Assembly (NCBI GenBank): GCA_027604685.1
Contig: JADHYX010000401.1
Location: forward strand, 1 to 19,611
Direction of reading: 5' to 3'
DNA length: 19,611 nt
Origin: Lobulomyces angularis
Taxonomy: Eukaryota; Chytridiomycota; Chytridiomycetes; Lobulomycetales; Lobulomycetaceae
Shown one piece after another: positions 1-8,888 of this stretch. A program made the translations under genes and the position numbers. The notes beneath the pieces are model-generated. The model was not told the DNA's origin. It did not search any database and saw only the letters and a list, made by a program, of their open reading frames with translations. Position 1 is the first letter of the stretch, and every line of letters begins with the position of its first letter.

Positions 1-1
1 C

Positions 2-406
2 GATAGAACTGTGTTGGTAAATCACTTTTTACCTTATATTAAAAATTACAAACAATTGATTAATTATGATGGGGAAGGAATAAAATACTTTAAACACCTT
101 GCTTTATTTATGTCCGAAACATTTGAGACTAATATTAAAGGTAAAATTTTCTTGAATAAAAAAAAATTAATCAATTTTAGTAAATGTTCAAAGAAATTTT
201 ATTAAAATGATTAATACTTTAATTACTCGGTTGTAAAACAAAATTATCCACCACAAATTCCGCGTAATCTCCCAGATGCGGAAGGTCAAAATTTAAAAAT
301 TGAAAGGGATTTGCATATTATTAATCTTAGGGAAAGAGCAAACATTGCTCGCTCTGCTACGTCCATGCACTACGTTAAATTCCGATGGTGCAGACTTGAG
401 CGCTAA
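2..406 (+). other. Partial or decayed coding remnant at window edge, possibly exportin-like
   Basis: Two open stretches sit here. The first runs in from the window edge to about 140, where a GTAAAA donor and a TTTTAG acceptor (171-180) are possible. Joining them gives about 18 more codons and then a stop at 234-236. The second is open at 215-406 in a different frame and ends LERxWC-like in Arg before TAA. The piece HLALFMSETFETNI resembles the 'NLxLFLxxFLxxH' segment in the middle of CRM1/exportin-1, but the hundreds of residues that should follow are absent. The family call is therefore weak. It could be a pseudogene, a frameshifted gene tail or chance open frame. Confidence 0.25.
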
Positions 407-610
407 TTTCAATTTATGCTCAGATCATTAAAAATAAGTTGCTTCTGATAAATTTATTTTAAAAGGTATCCATTTATTGTATATCTTTTATAAAAAGTTC
501 TTCTAAAATCAAAAAAATTGGTTTCTTTGTAGAAAAATGGAAAAATCTATTTTCCATCCTGAATTTTGTTAAAATGAATTTTCCAATTAAACCCGAAAAA
601 CCTTGAAACA

Positions 611-1884
611 ATGTATTCAAGAAGATTCTGCAGTAAATCAAAAAATTTACTTTCCTTAACTACTATACCGTTAAAGAAAACTTTAAAGTTAAATAAGTTC
701 TTGTCAAATAATCCTCTGATTGCGAAAATATCAATGTATTTTATAAATAAATAAATTTAAATTTTTTTAACATTGAATCACCAATAAAAATAAAAAATAA
801 ATTTTTAATTATGTTAAAAAATGAACAAAAAAAAAATTAAACTAATTGGAAAAAAAAATTTTTTTTTTTTTTTAATGTGTTTAAAAAGGAATTCTCCTCC
901 TGTTAACTCTCTTACAAACGAGTTCTTTAAAGAATTTAGTAAGCTGTTAAGAGATACTAAAAATGACTCCAATGTACACGGTTTGATAATTGAAACTTTA
1001 TTACCCAATGTTTTTTCTGCGGGATTAGACTTAAACTACATAAGGATTCCTAAAAGTGAACCTAGAGAAGTAATAAAAACATTTTTTTTTTTTTTTATAA
1101 TAATTTTTAATTTTTTTTTCATTTCTGTTGATTTAATTTTTTTTTTTTCACTTCTGATTTAATTTTTTTAGGAAGCAGAAAAGAGATTAAAAAATTATTT
1201 CTTAAATTTTCAAGATATGCTAAAGGAGCTAGCCACCTATCCAAATCCAACTGTAGCGCTTGTAAGAGGAAGTGCCCCTGCAGGCGGAACGGTCATTGCT
1301 TCCCTCACAGATTACAAAATTGGAATTGAAAATAAGAGATTTACTATGGGCTTCAGGTGAATTATAAAGCTAAATATAAATTTTGTAAATAATTTTTTGT
1401 AGTGAAGTTGCAGTAGGTTTAGCCCCACCAAATTGGATAAACTTCCTTTCCCAAAGACATTTGGGTAATAAAAAAAAAAAATTCCAAGTTTACCATTTAT
1501 CTCAGGTTTAAAGAATGGCCATAAATACGTTGCATTAGGAACATTAACAAATGATATACATGAAGCTAAGTCATTAGGCTTCTTAGATGAAGTTTGTGCA
1601 AACAATGATCTTGCCTTGGAAAGCGCTATAAAGCAAATCGAAATTAATTTAGTTCCTCCTACCAGATCATGGAAAAACACAAAATTGATGCAAAATCAGG
1701 AGTTAGTTAAAATGATGAACACGGTAAAGAACTTTAATAATTTAAATTTTTTAAATTTTTTTTTATTTTATTTTTAATTTTTTTTTAGGAAGCTGTGGAT
1801 TTTTTTTGGGATAGCTTAGGCAGCTTCCAGTTTCAAGAAAGCGTTAAAGATATAATGGAAGGCTTGAAAAGTCAAAAGAAATAA
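611..1884 (+). CDS. ECI1: Mitochondrial enoyl-CoA delta isomerase (dodecenoyl-CoA isomerase)
   Basis: Moves 3-enoyl-CoA double bonds to the 2-trans position so that unsaturated fatty acids can enter beta-oxidation. Six exons: 611-735, 889-1069, 1172-1356, 1403-1464, 1506-1723, 1789-1884, giving 288 residues (human ECI1 is about 300). The first exon encodes a basic, hydroxylated, acid-free leader (MYSRRFCSKSKNLLSL), typical of mitochondrial targeting. The exon 1/2 junction rebuilds AKISM-NSPPVNSL, matching the family's 'VAVMKxxNPPVNSL'. Crotonase oxyanion-hole segments are FSAGLDL (84-90) and GSAPAGG (135-141), the latter with Ser-Ala where animal enzymes have Ala-Cys. Glu165 in GFSEVAVG aligns with the catalytic Glu of 'NETQLG'. 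The protein ends KSQKK, not a peroxisomal PTS1. A Met at 821 within intron 1 is open in frame but gives a poor leader, so the spliced start is preferred. The 41-nt intron at 1465-1505 is the shortest seen. Confidence 0.9.
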
Positions 1885-1933
1885 ATTCTTTTTGTAAAAA
1901 TTAATCATAATACATAAAAAAATACAGTTTTAA

Positions 1934-2089
1934 ATGGACAATGTAGTTCATATTGAAAGGTTATTAGTGAAGTTAGCTTTTGCTGTAGATGATAAAATTT
2001 TTTTGATATATACCAAAAAGTTATTAACTGTATCAAATATAACAATTTTTAAAATAGAAAAAAATATGTTTGCAGATTGCTATCAGTAA
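1934..2089 (+). CDS. Small unassigned ORF convergent with the receptor gene
   Basis: An ATG 50 nt after the ECI1 stop opens a 51-codon frame, MDNVVHIERLLVKLAFAVDD..., rich in hydrophobic and charged residues and probably helical. It ends at a TAA that overlaps a good donor (GTAAGT at 2086). Splicing to an acceptor at 2175-2176 would add a short Cys-rich tail and stop at 2231, running antisense through the last codons of the receptor gene. No family is recognised. It may be a real short protein, the first exon of a truncated gene, or part of the ECI1 3' UTR. Confidence 0.3.
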   Translation: MDNVVHIERLLVKLAFAVDDKIFLIYTKKLLTVSNITIFKIEKNMFADCYQ

Positions 2090-2172
2090 GTTTTTTATCA
2101 TTATTAAAAAAGTTACTATTTAAATATATGAATATATGTTTTTTATGTTTCTGTATTACTTGTTCTTGTGAT

Positions 2173-5100
2173 TCAGTTTTGTTCAAAATTGTTTTTCGCA
2201 CCAACCTTGCTTTTGCCTCCCACTGTATTAAAATAAGGCGCAGAATCATTTAAATAAGAACTTTCGAAATTACTAATAGCATAATCTTCCTCGTAGCAGT
2301 GATAATATTCCTCATGGAATATACATAAATACAGTGGTCTTAAAATGACGACAATGAGAGAAATTGTTTGTGTGATGAAAATAATTAAAGTCTCTAGAAG
2401 TAACCTTGTGTGTACCAAAACGTACGCTGGTATCATTATTCGCAAGATTTGAAATAATGCAAAATTAAATAGCACAAATGATATTAATTTGCTTTCATTA
2501 AAAGCATGATCAACTTTAATTTGAGAAAATGCCACTGCGCTCATTAAAATCGAAACCATGAGGAGATAGTATACATTAAGCGTATCAAAACTTGAGCTGG
2601 TGCAAGTTTGATCTGACACACAGGAAGAAAAATAAAAAACCTATGTTAATTAATAAAAAAGGTTAAATAAAAATAAAAAAATAAATAAAGCAGCTTTTTA
2701 TGTAAGCAATAAAAATAAAAAAATTTAATAATACTTGGTAACGCGGAAATTTTAATAGGGTCCATAAAAGAATATAAATTACTGAAAAAACAAAAATTAC
2801 AAAAATTGTTAAAAAGATTCCCTTTGTTGATAATTCTTTGGTACTCTTTTTTAAAAATCCAATATTTACATGAAACCATTTTTTAGGAGATGATTTTTTA
2901 ATTTTTTTTTGTCTCCCTCTTTTTGTTTCTCTTGTTAATCTTTCTTGCAATTTTTGTTTTTTTTTACATCTTCTCTCGTATTGAATAGTGTTAAAGATTC
3001 TCATTCCGTATCCCGAGAATGCCAAATTGTATCCTATTAACTTCAAAGTTGGGGTAATGATACACTGGATATATCCAATCTCTAAGTAATGTACTGTTAC
3101 GGAAATTAAGCATAGCAAGTTTCCAATTGCTATAAATATTGTGAATTTCACTCCCGTTTCTATCATTATAGCATAATATCTAAACTTTTTAATCTTAATT
3201 TTACAAATATTATAACAAAAATCGACACTTTAGCTTAATTTTATTATAATTTTTTTAATTTTTACCAATAACAAAAAGCAAATCGAAAAGCTGAAAAAGA
3301 TAAAAGCAAGTAAAAACAACATTCCATATCGTATTTCTTTTGAAATTTTGCATCGAGAGAAACAAACTTTTGTTTCATCTTCTCTAGTGACCAGCAATTG
3401 CTCCTCTTCGTTGCAACTATAAACAGTAACATTAAAGCTTGGCCATACAACCAATTCGCCGTAATCCAAAGTATCACCTAAGCCATTGACCTCAACGGAT
3501 ACAGTCCCATTAAGAGTATCAAAAACGATATCTCTAAATTCCACGCTACCCTCCATAACAGCTTTAACAGTCTCCCCATACATCTTAGTAGCGCTTTGCA
3601 ATTGAATAACTGGGATCAATTCACCAAAATTTGGGGCAGTAGCCAAATTTCCAAAGCAGTCTAATAGCATAACTTTGAACGGTTCAATTTTTTGGTAAGA
3701 TTGAACTGGCTTAAAATTAGTAAGCTGGATGTTATCCTCCAAACTTCCTACTTGTATGGAGCATGGTACAGAATTTACAAGAGTATCTCCAGTCAAGTTC
3801 AAAGCGAGTCCTAGTTCCTTTATATTTTCACATTGGTTGAATGTAGGAATCCAGATTGATCCATTTACTACTGAATTTTTAGTATTTATATGAATCAACT
3901 CAAACGTTCTGAAATCTGTGGTGAAAGAAATAAATGAACCTCTTCCAGCAATGACATTATTTAGGATTGTTATATTTGAACTTTCATCTATATTAAATCC
4001 TCCATCATTACAAATGTTGATAAGGGGACCTAATCCAGTTGATATATTATCGAGAATAGTTGTATTATCCCTGAGAGTCAAAGTTGAATCCTGGTCCACC
4101 AAAAATAATGGAGCATCCATAAAAGAATTATTGAAAACGAGAGAGTTTTGTATATCAAGTTTAGTATTATATTTGGTGTAAAACAACATCCCGTTTTTAT
4201 TTTTTATCACTGAGTTTGTGATTTTCGTGTAATTAAAAATAATTTCTGAGTTTCTTGAAAATGCAAAAAATGCATAAGCACCGCTTAAAATTGTTACATT
4301 GTTAATCAACGAGTTCTCAATTTTTCCGTGAGTTTCAGTTGCAAGAATCTTAAGAAGAGAAAAAAAAAAGAAAATTATTTTACCTTATTTTTTTTACAGA
4401 TTTGTATTTTTTTTCAACTTACTATACCTCTTGAAGTAACAATACTATTAACAATATACATATTATTGACACTTACAATACCTTTGAGCTGCATTACGCC
4501 CGCAGCGGTACAATTATCGATTGTTAAGTTATCGATAGTGGTACTTGATTCTATTTTATCAAGTGAAGCTACTGACAGAATGTTACCTTCTCCGTTTCCT
4601 ATTACACGGTTATCAAAAAGTTAGATTACACAAAATACAGATTTTTTACCAGTTGTATCAAATGAGAACAAATTTTTCAAAGAAACATTTTTGAAAACAG
4701 ATATTCCTCGTATAACAGCAAAAGCTTGAAAGCCATCCACTGTTACGTTAATAATGTTTAGATGTACATCTTGAGATATAATTGCAGTTTTTCCAGTCTT
4801 TTGTTGAGCTTCAAATGTAACATTTTCAATAGTGATTTCTGAAGTTTCATCAGAAAATGCAGTTCTTGCTTCAATTACAGAATTTCCTATTGAAAAACCG
4901 TTTGTCCAGCTTAACACGCTTTTGCTTGCAAATAAATCACTACAGCTCGCAAACATGTTATTTGTAAAGTTAACACTTGACAATATAAGGGAGTTTGAAA
5001 ACTCTCCTTTTAATGCAGTTGCAGTATTTGAATTTGAAAAATTAGTGTTTTGAACAAAACAGTTGGAACTGAGGCAATTCATTGACACTCCATTGAATGA

Positions 5101-5412
5101 CACTTCAGTAATGTTTACATCGGTTTGTATAAATGATATAGTTTTTTGAATAGTTGAAAAAAATTTTACTTTGTATACAAATATATGAGAGGTTTGAACA
5201 AAACGCAAGTTTGGACAAGAATTAAACTGACAATTCGATATTGTTCCATTGAAAAATATATCTACTGTTTTTTCAGTTATATTCAATAAAGCACAATTTA
5301 CATCTTTTTGTACTTCATTTTCAAAACACTGCTCTAACCAAGCAAGTTCTTCTGTCGATATGATCGTTACAGTTAAAATTAATAATTGGATTAATGATAT
5401 AAATAATCTCAT
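2173..5412 (-). CDS. Class C G-protein-coupled receptor with beta-helix-like ectodomain
   Basis: Five exons on the minus strand: 5412-4650, 4598-4423, 4348-3266, 3184-2735, 2640-2173, giving 979 residues; all junctions keep frame. Residues 1-20 are a signal peptide. Residues about 25-510 are a long run of short hydrophobic-polar repeats with many N-glycosylation sites (for example ENVTF, NVSL, NNVTIL, SNITILNN), as in right-handed beta-helix surface proteins. Residues about 528-620 hold an Ig-like segment with a DCFGN motif, followed by a short Cys-containing stalk (VCFSRCK). Seven helices follow: TM1 at 654-674; TM2 and TM3 with IAIGNLL and GYNLAFSGYGMRIFNT; TM4 with YILLWTLL; then an extracellular Cys (SSCVSDQTC), TM5, the class C hallmark FNESKLISFVLFN at TM6, and TM7. 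This is the metabotropic glutamate/GABA-B fold, but the usual periplasmic-binding-protein domain is missing. The cytosolic loop between TM3 and TM4 is very basic. Likely a plasma-membrane sensor coupled to a G protein; the ligand is unknown. Confidence 0.8.
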
Positions 5413-6315
5413 TTGCTTTTATTCAACTTAAAAAATTTAAAAAAAAAAAAATTGCATAGAAATCTTTATTTCATTAATGTTAAAACACTTAGGAAATAAT
5501 TTAAAAATAATTTTTTGATTGGCTAAAAAAAAATTAAAGATGTTTGAAAAATGGTTTACAAAAATTTTGTCAAACTGTAAGTAATAGATTTTAATAAATG
5601 CATATCAATTATTATATGGTAAGTCAAAAAAAATTTTGTAAATATGCAACTAATATTTTTCAATAAGAAAAGGACAATTTGATGTAAAGGCTGTAGAAGA
5701 TAAAATAAAAAACAAAAATAAATGTCGTCACCATTACGATATGATTAGCAAAGACTATTTTCGTCAAATTGTCAGAATAACTAGTTCCATATCCTTCAGT
5801 TTATTATGGATCTATGATAAGTCTGTTTCAATGCTAATCTAAAATGGGTCAGAATGCTATCTAGTTTACTATTGCAATAGCACGGAAAATTAGATTTTGC
5901 GAATCGACGCAATAACCACATCATAAATGTATATAACTTTGTTCTCCTGTAGATGTTATTGGTGTATACAATAACTCCGCTTTTGCTCATCTCTTTGCAT
6001 CCATACTTGGATTATCAACTCTTGCACCAGTTGTGGATTGTTTGTAAGCTTTTATCTTTCTGTTTTCATTCAACCTCTCATTAGTTGAAAGAAATTGTAA
6101 GAGTAGAACAGCTTTTTAAACCCATAATTGACTACTGCGATTATTTGAGTGGTCGATGTAAAATAAAAAAATTAGATTTCTAAACTTCTTACAACTTTTG
6201 TCATAAGTACTACATAATATTTGCAATGTTTGAATTTTTTTCTTGCAATTCATATCCTGATGATTAAAAAAGTGTATGTGTTACATTAAAAAAAAAAATA
6301 AAAAAATTAGTAAAT
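5413..6315. other. Gap between receptor and COX5A: possible small or decayed coding DNA
   Basis: This stretch serves as the divergent upstream region of the receptor (-) and COX5A (+). It is less homopolymeric than other gaps. A two-exon plus-strand frame is possible: ATG 5551-5576, then 5668-5842, 66 codons, containing KCRHHYDMISKDYFRQIV. Between about 5962 and 6050 another plus frame after a TGTAG acceptor reads DVIGVYNNSAFAHLF, and 6103-6183 reads KEIVRVEQLFKPIIDYCDYL, but these cannot be joined in frame. The minus strand has an open 64-codon frame at 5990-5796. No family is recognised. A decayed gene or transposon fragment is possible. Confidence 0.25.
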
Positions 6316-7002
6316 ATGTTCAGACAACTTGCCTTAACATCAAAGTTTTTAAAGCCAAAATTTAAGTTAACATCAAATATATCTATTATTCAACCAACTA
6401 CTTTAGGTAAAAATGATCGTTTTGCTTATTCATTTTAAAAAAAAAAAAATCTTAAAATTTTCTTAAAATTTATTTTCTTTAGTCCATAAATTCAATCAAC
6501 GTCATTATTCCTCTGAACTTGACCCTAGTGAAAAAAAAGATTACGCTGCTTATGTTAGTCAGTGGAAAGAGCATTTCAAAACCATTGATGACGACTGGGA
6601 GTTAGAAAGGGGTCTAAACCATATTTTTGCTGCTGATTGGGTTCCAAGCTTAGATGTCATTGAGGTATGGGGGGTTTTTTTTTTGATATTTATCGATAAC
6701 CTATATTAAATATTAAATTACATTTTTTAAAATTTATAATTTTTTTGAATCAAATCCAAATATGTACTTTTTTAAATTTAATTTTTGTTCAACAGGAAGC
6801 TATTAGGGCATCCAGAAGATTAAACTGTTTTGCAACAGCTGTGAGAGTTTTAGATGCTCTTGAAAACAAAGTTGAAAATAGAAAACAATATGATGATTAT
6901 TTAACTCATTTAAATCCATTATTAACTGAATTGGGAGTAGTAGAACGCAAAGAATTTGGAAAGTTTGAAACCGTTAGAGATAAAACTAAATGGTGGTATT
7001 AG
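6316..7002 (+). CDS. COX5A: Cytochrome c oxidase subunit Va (yeast Cox6 family), mitochondrial
   Basis: A nuclear-encoded subunit on the matrix side of respiratory complex IV. Three exons: 6316-6406, 6483-6664, 6796-7002, giving 159 residues (yeast Cox6 148, human COX5A 150). The leader MFRQLALTSKFLKPKFKL is basic and free of acidic residues, as expected for matrix import. The mature part carries family sequence throughout: WKEHFKTIDDDWELERGLNH, IFAADWVPS, then EAIRASRRLNCFATAVRVLD and the C-terminal block LNPLLTELGV. Introns are 76 nt (phase 1) and 131 nt (phase 0). The gene implies an aerobic mitochondrion. Confidence 0.94.
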
Positions 7003-7414
7003 ATTATTTTTGTATACTGGTTGTTATTACTAATTAACTAAGAATGTTTTATATCAATTTTTTTTTACTGAAATCATTTTTTCCAGATTTTTTTTTTAAT
7101 GTTAAAATGATTAAAGGTAGAACCATATTGATCTTAACACTTTTTTTATATATTATTAATTACTCTAAATGTTAACTTAAAAAAAATTGCATTTTTAAAT
7201 TGGACTAAAATTGCAACACTGATAATCAAAGTTGAAAAAATTGAGTTTTAGAATTATTTTCTGAATTTTTTTATTAAAGCTAATATTCTATTGTTTATAA
7301 AAATTATAAGAAAAGAGGTAAAAGCAATATACAAAAAAAAAATAAAAAAAGAAAAATTTATAGCAAAACAATAGGTGCAGATCACATATAAAACGAAGAA
7401 AAATTCAAATATTT
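7003..7414. other. Convergent intergenic stretch, no gene seen
   Basis: Lies between the 3' ends of COX5A (+) and the two-helix membrane protein (-). It is AT-rich with T and A runs. No open frame of interest, RNA gene or repeat was seen. It presumably holds both 3' UTRs and polyadenylation signals. Confidence 0.5.
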
Positions 7415-8153
7415 CTATGTGAGAGAATATGTAGGGGGATAATTATAATTTTCAGTATCGTGTTGGGAAAATGCTGGTGGAGGGATACTTACATCAATTT
7501 CTTCTGCAGGTGTAACTAAGATATGCTATATAAAAAATGATATTAACATTGAAGTTGCTTACATAAAAACTTACAAATTTAATTAGTTTAAATTTGGAAA
7601 AAACATTTTTTTTAACAGTATTAACAATAGGATTTTCTGCAACTAAAACATAGTAACAGCCACTGATGTAAGATTGCATGCTAATATTGTACAGCACTTT
7701 CTTTAATTCAATTTCAAAAGTAGACTGAAATTTCACCAACTTCTCATTGTAAAAACTAATGTTTAAAAGAGGATTTACTACCAGACCCAAAAAAATGTAA
7801 ATTAATAATTTAACGTAATTAAAGGTGGGTCTCTCCACATAATCCAAACTGTCTGGTAATTGTTGCGAGGGAGGTAAAGTTTCGTAAGCTGCTAACAAAT
7901 CCAGATAGTTTACATAACTTTTTGCACTCAATGCAGCAAACATTGTAAAAAACAAAACTGCAGATATAATATAGAATAAGCGTCTGGGAAAATAACTTTT
8001 TGTTAAATTTCTTATAGATGAATCAATGATTGATAGGTTAAATTTCAAGTCTTGAGGTTTGATTATGCTTGTTGATGTAGTAGATTCTAGAATTTTATTA
8101 TCAACTTGAAGAGGTTTATTCTTATTATATTGAATTGGGATTTGCAACGACAT
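7415..8153 (-). CDS. Two-helix membrane protein with C-terminal PY motif, possibly Spo7/CNEP1R1-like
   Basis: Two exons on the minus strand: 8153-7575 and 7525-7415, giving 229 residues. A polar N-terminal region (1-56) is followed by TM1 (about 58-76), a loop of roughly 35 residues, TM2 (about 113-133) and a roughly 95-residue C-terminal part. After TM2 comes a segment rich in Lys/Glu and then KKVLYNISM, which recalls the 'VLxxYNMS' stretch after the second helix of CNEP1R1, the regulator of the CNEP1/Nem1 phosphatase; yeast Spo7 has the same two-helix layout. That resemblance is weak and was judged by eye only. Exon 2 adds a Pro-rich tail ending in NYNYPPTYSLT: PPTY (223-226) is a canonical PY motif for WW domains of Nedd4/Rsp5-type ubiquitin ligases. 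The existence of the gene is fairly sure; its function is not. Confidence 0.65.
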
Positions 8154-8888
8154 TTTGTTTTTAACAAAATTTAATTTTTAAGCCCCAATTTTAATCATTG
8201 AACAACATAAAAAAACTTTGATATGAGAATTTGAGAAATTAGGAAATTTTTCTGTTTATTTTTTTTTAAGTATAAATTTTAAGAAGTTTTTTTGATGCTA
8301 TTTAATAAATATAAATTTTTTTGTAAAAATACTAAGTCTTTTGTATACACTTTTTTGAAGTAAAAGTGCATTTATAAACACTTGGTTTCATATAGATAAA
8401 AATTAGCTGATTTTGGGAAAAATTTAAGGAATTTAAATGGGATATTTAAGGGTTTGATGCATATATTACGATAAATGATATAGTAATAATTACTGAAAAT
8501 GAACTTATTGTTAGTATTTAAAGGGAGCATATTTCATGATTACTATTTAAAGGGAGCATATTTCATGATTATTATTTAAAGGGAGCATATCTTACTATTA
8601 CTGTTTCATAAAGCATATTTTATCATTAATGTTTATGGCATATTATCTTGTGGGTGCTTTTTAAGAAGGAAATTGGGGATGAAGTTGCAGCATCAGTTCA
8701 CAACAATTACAACAGTTTCACCAAAAAAACTTGGATTCGTTAAAAAGCAGCATTGAAAACATTTAAAATCAACAATTTCATCAGAACTAAGTTTAAAAAC
8801 AAAATTAAAAGGAGCGTCTGAAATTTTATAGCAAAAATCAAAAGGACGGATTGTTGAATTTTTTTTTTTTTTCCAAAAACTTAAAACA
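8154..8888. other. Divergent promoter region with tandem repeats and a candidate uORF
   Basis: Lies between the minus-strand PY-motif gene and the plus-strand VYSQ-repeat gene. It holds the 29-bp tandem array listed separately. Downstream, an ATG at 8679 opens a 25-codon frame (MKLQHQFTTITTVSPKKLG...) that stops at 8756, before the next gene's start at 8889; this could be an upstream ORF in its leader. A T run at about 8858-8872 immediately precedes the main start. Confidence 0.4.
8515..8650. repeat. 29-bp tandem repeat array, three good and about two decayed copies
   Basis: Copies start at 8515, 8544 and 8573. Each begins TATTTAAAGGGAGCATAT and is 29 bp long. Copies 1 and 2 differ at one base; copy 3 diverges in its last third. 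Two weaker copies follow at 8602 and 8630, keeping the GCATAT core. The array lies between two divergent genes. Confidence 0.85.

Noticed and set aside
821..888. Start of the ECI1 gene at the ATG at 821
   Set aside because: It would translate A and T runs into a Lys/Phe string. Splicing 735 to 889 instead gives a mitochondrial leader and restores the conserved ISM-NSPPVNSL.
3918..5053. Plus-strand open frames antisense to the receptor exons
   Set aside because: They are shadows of the receptor coding sequence; the minus strand gives a continuous conserved 7TM protein.
5796..5990. Minus-strand 64-codon frame as a transposon fragment
   Set aside because: No reverse transcriptase, integrase or transposase motif could be seen; kept only as part of the possible decayed region.
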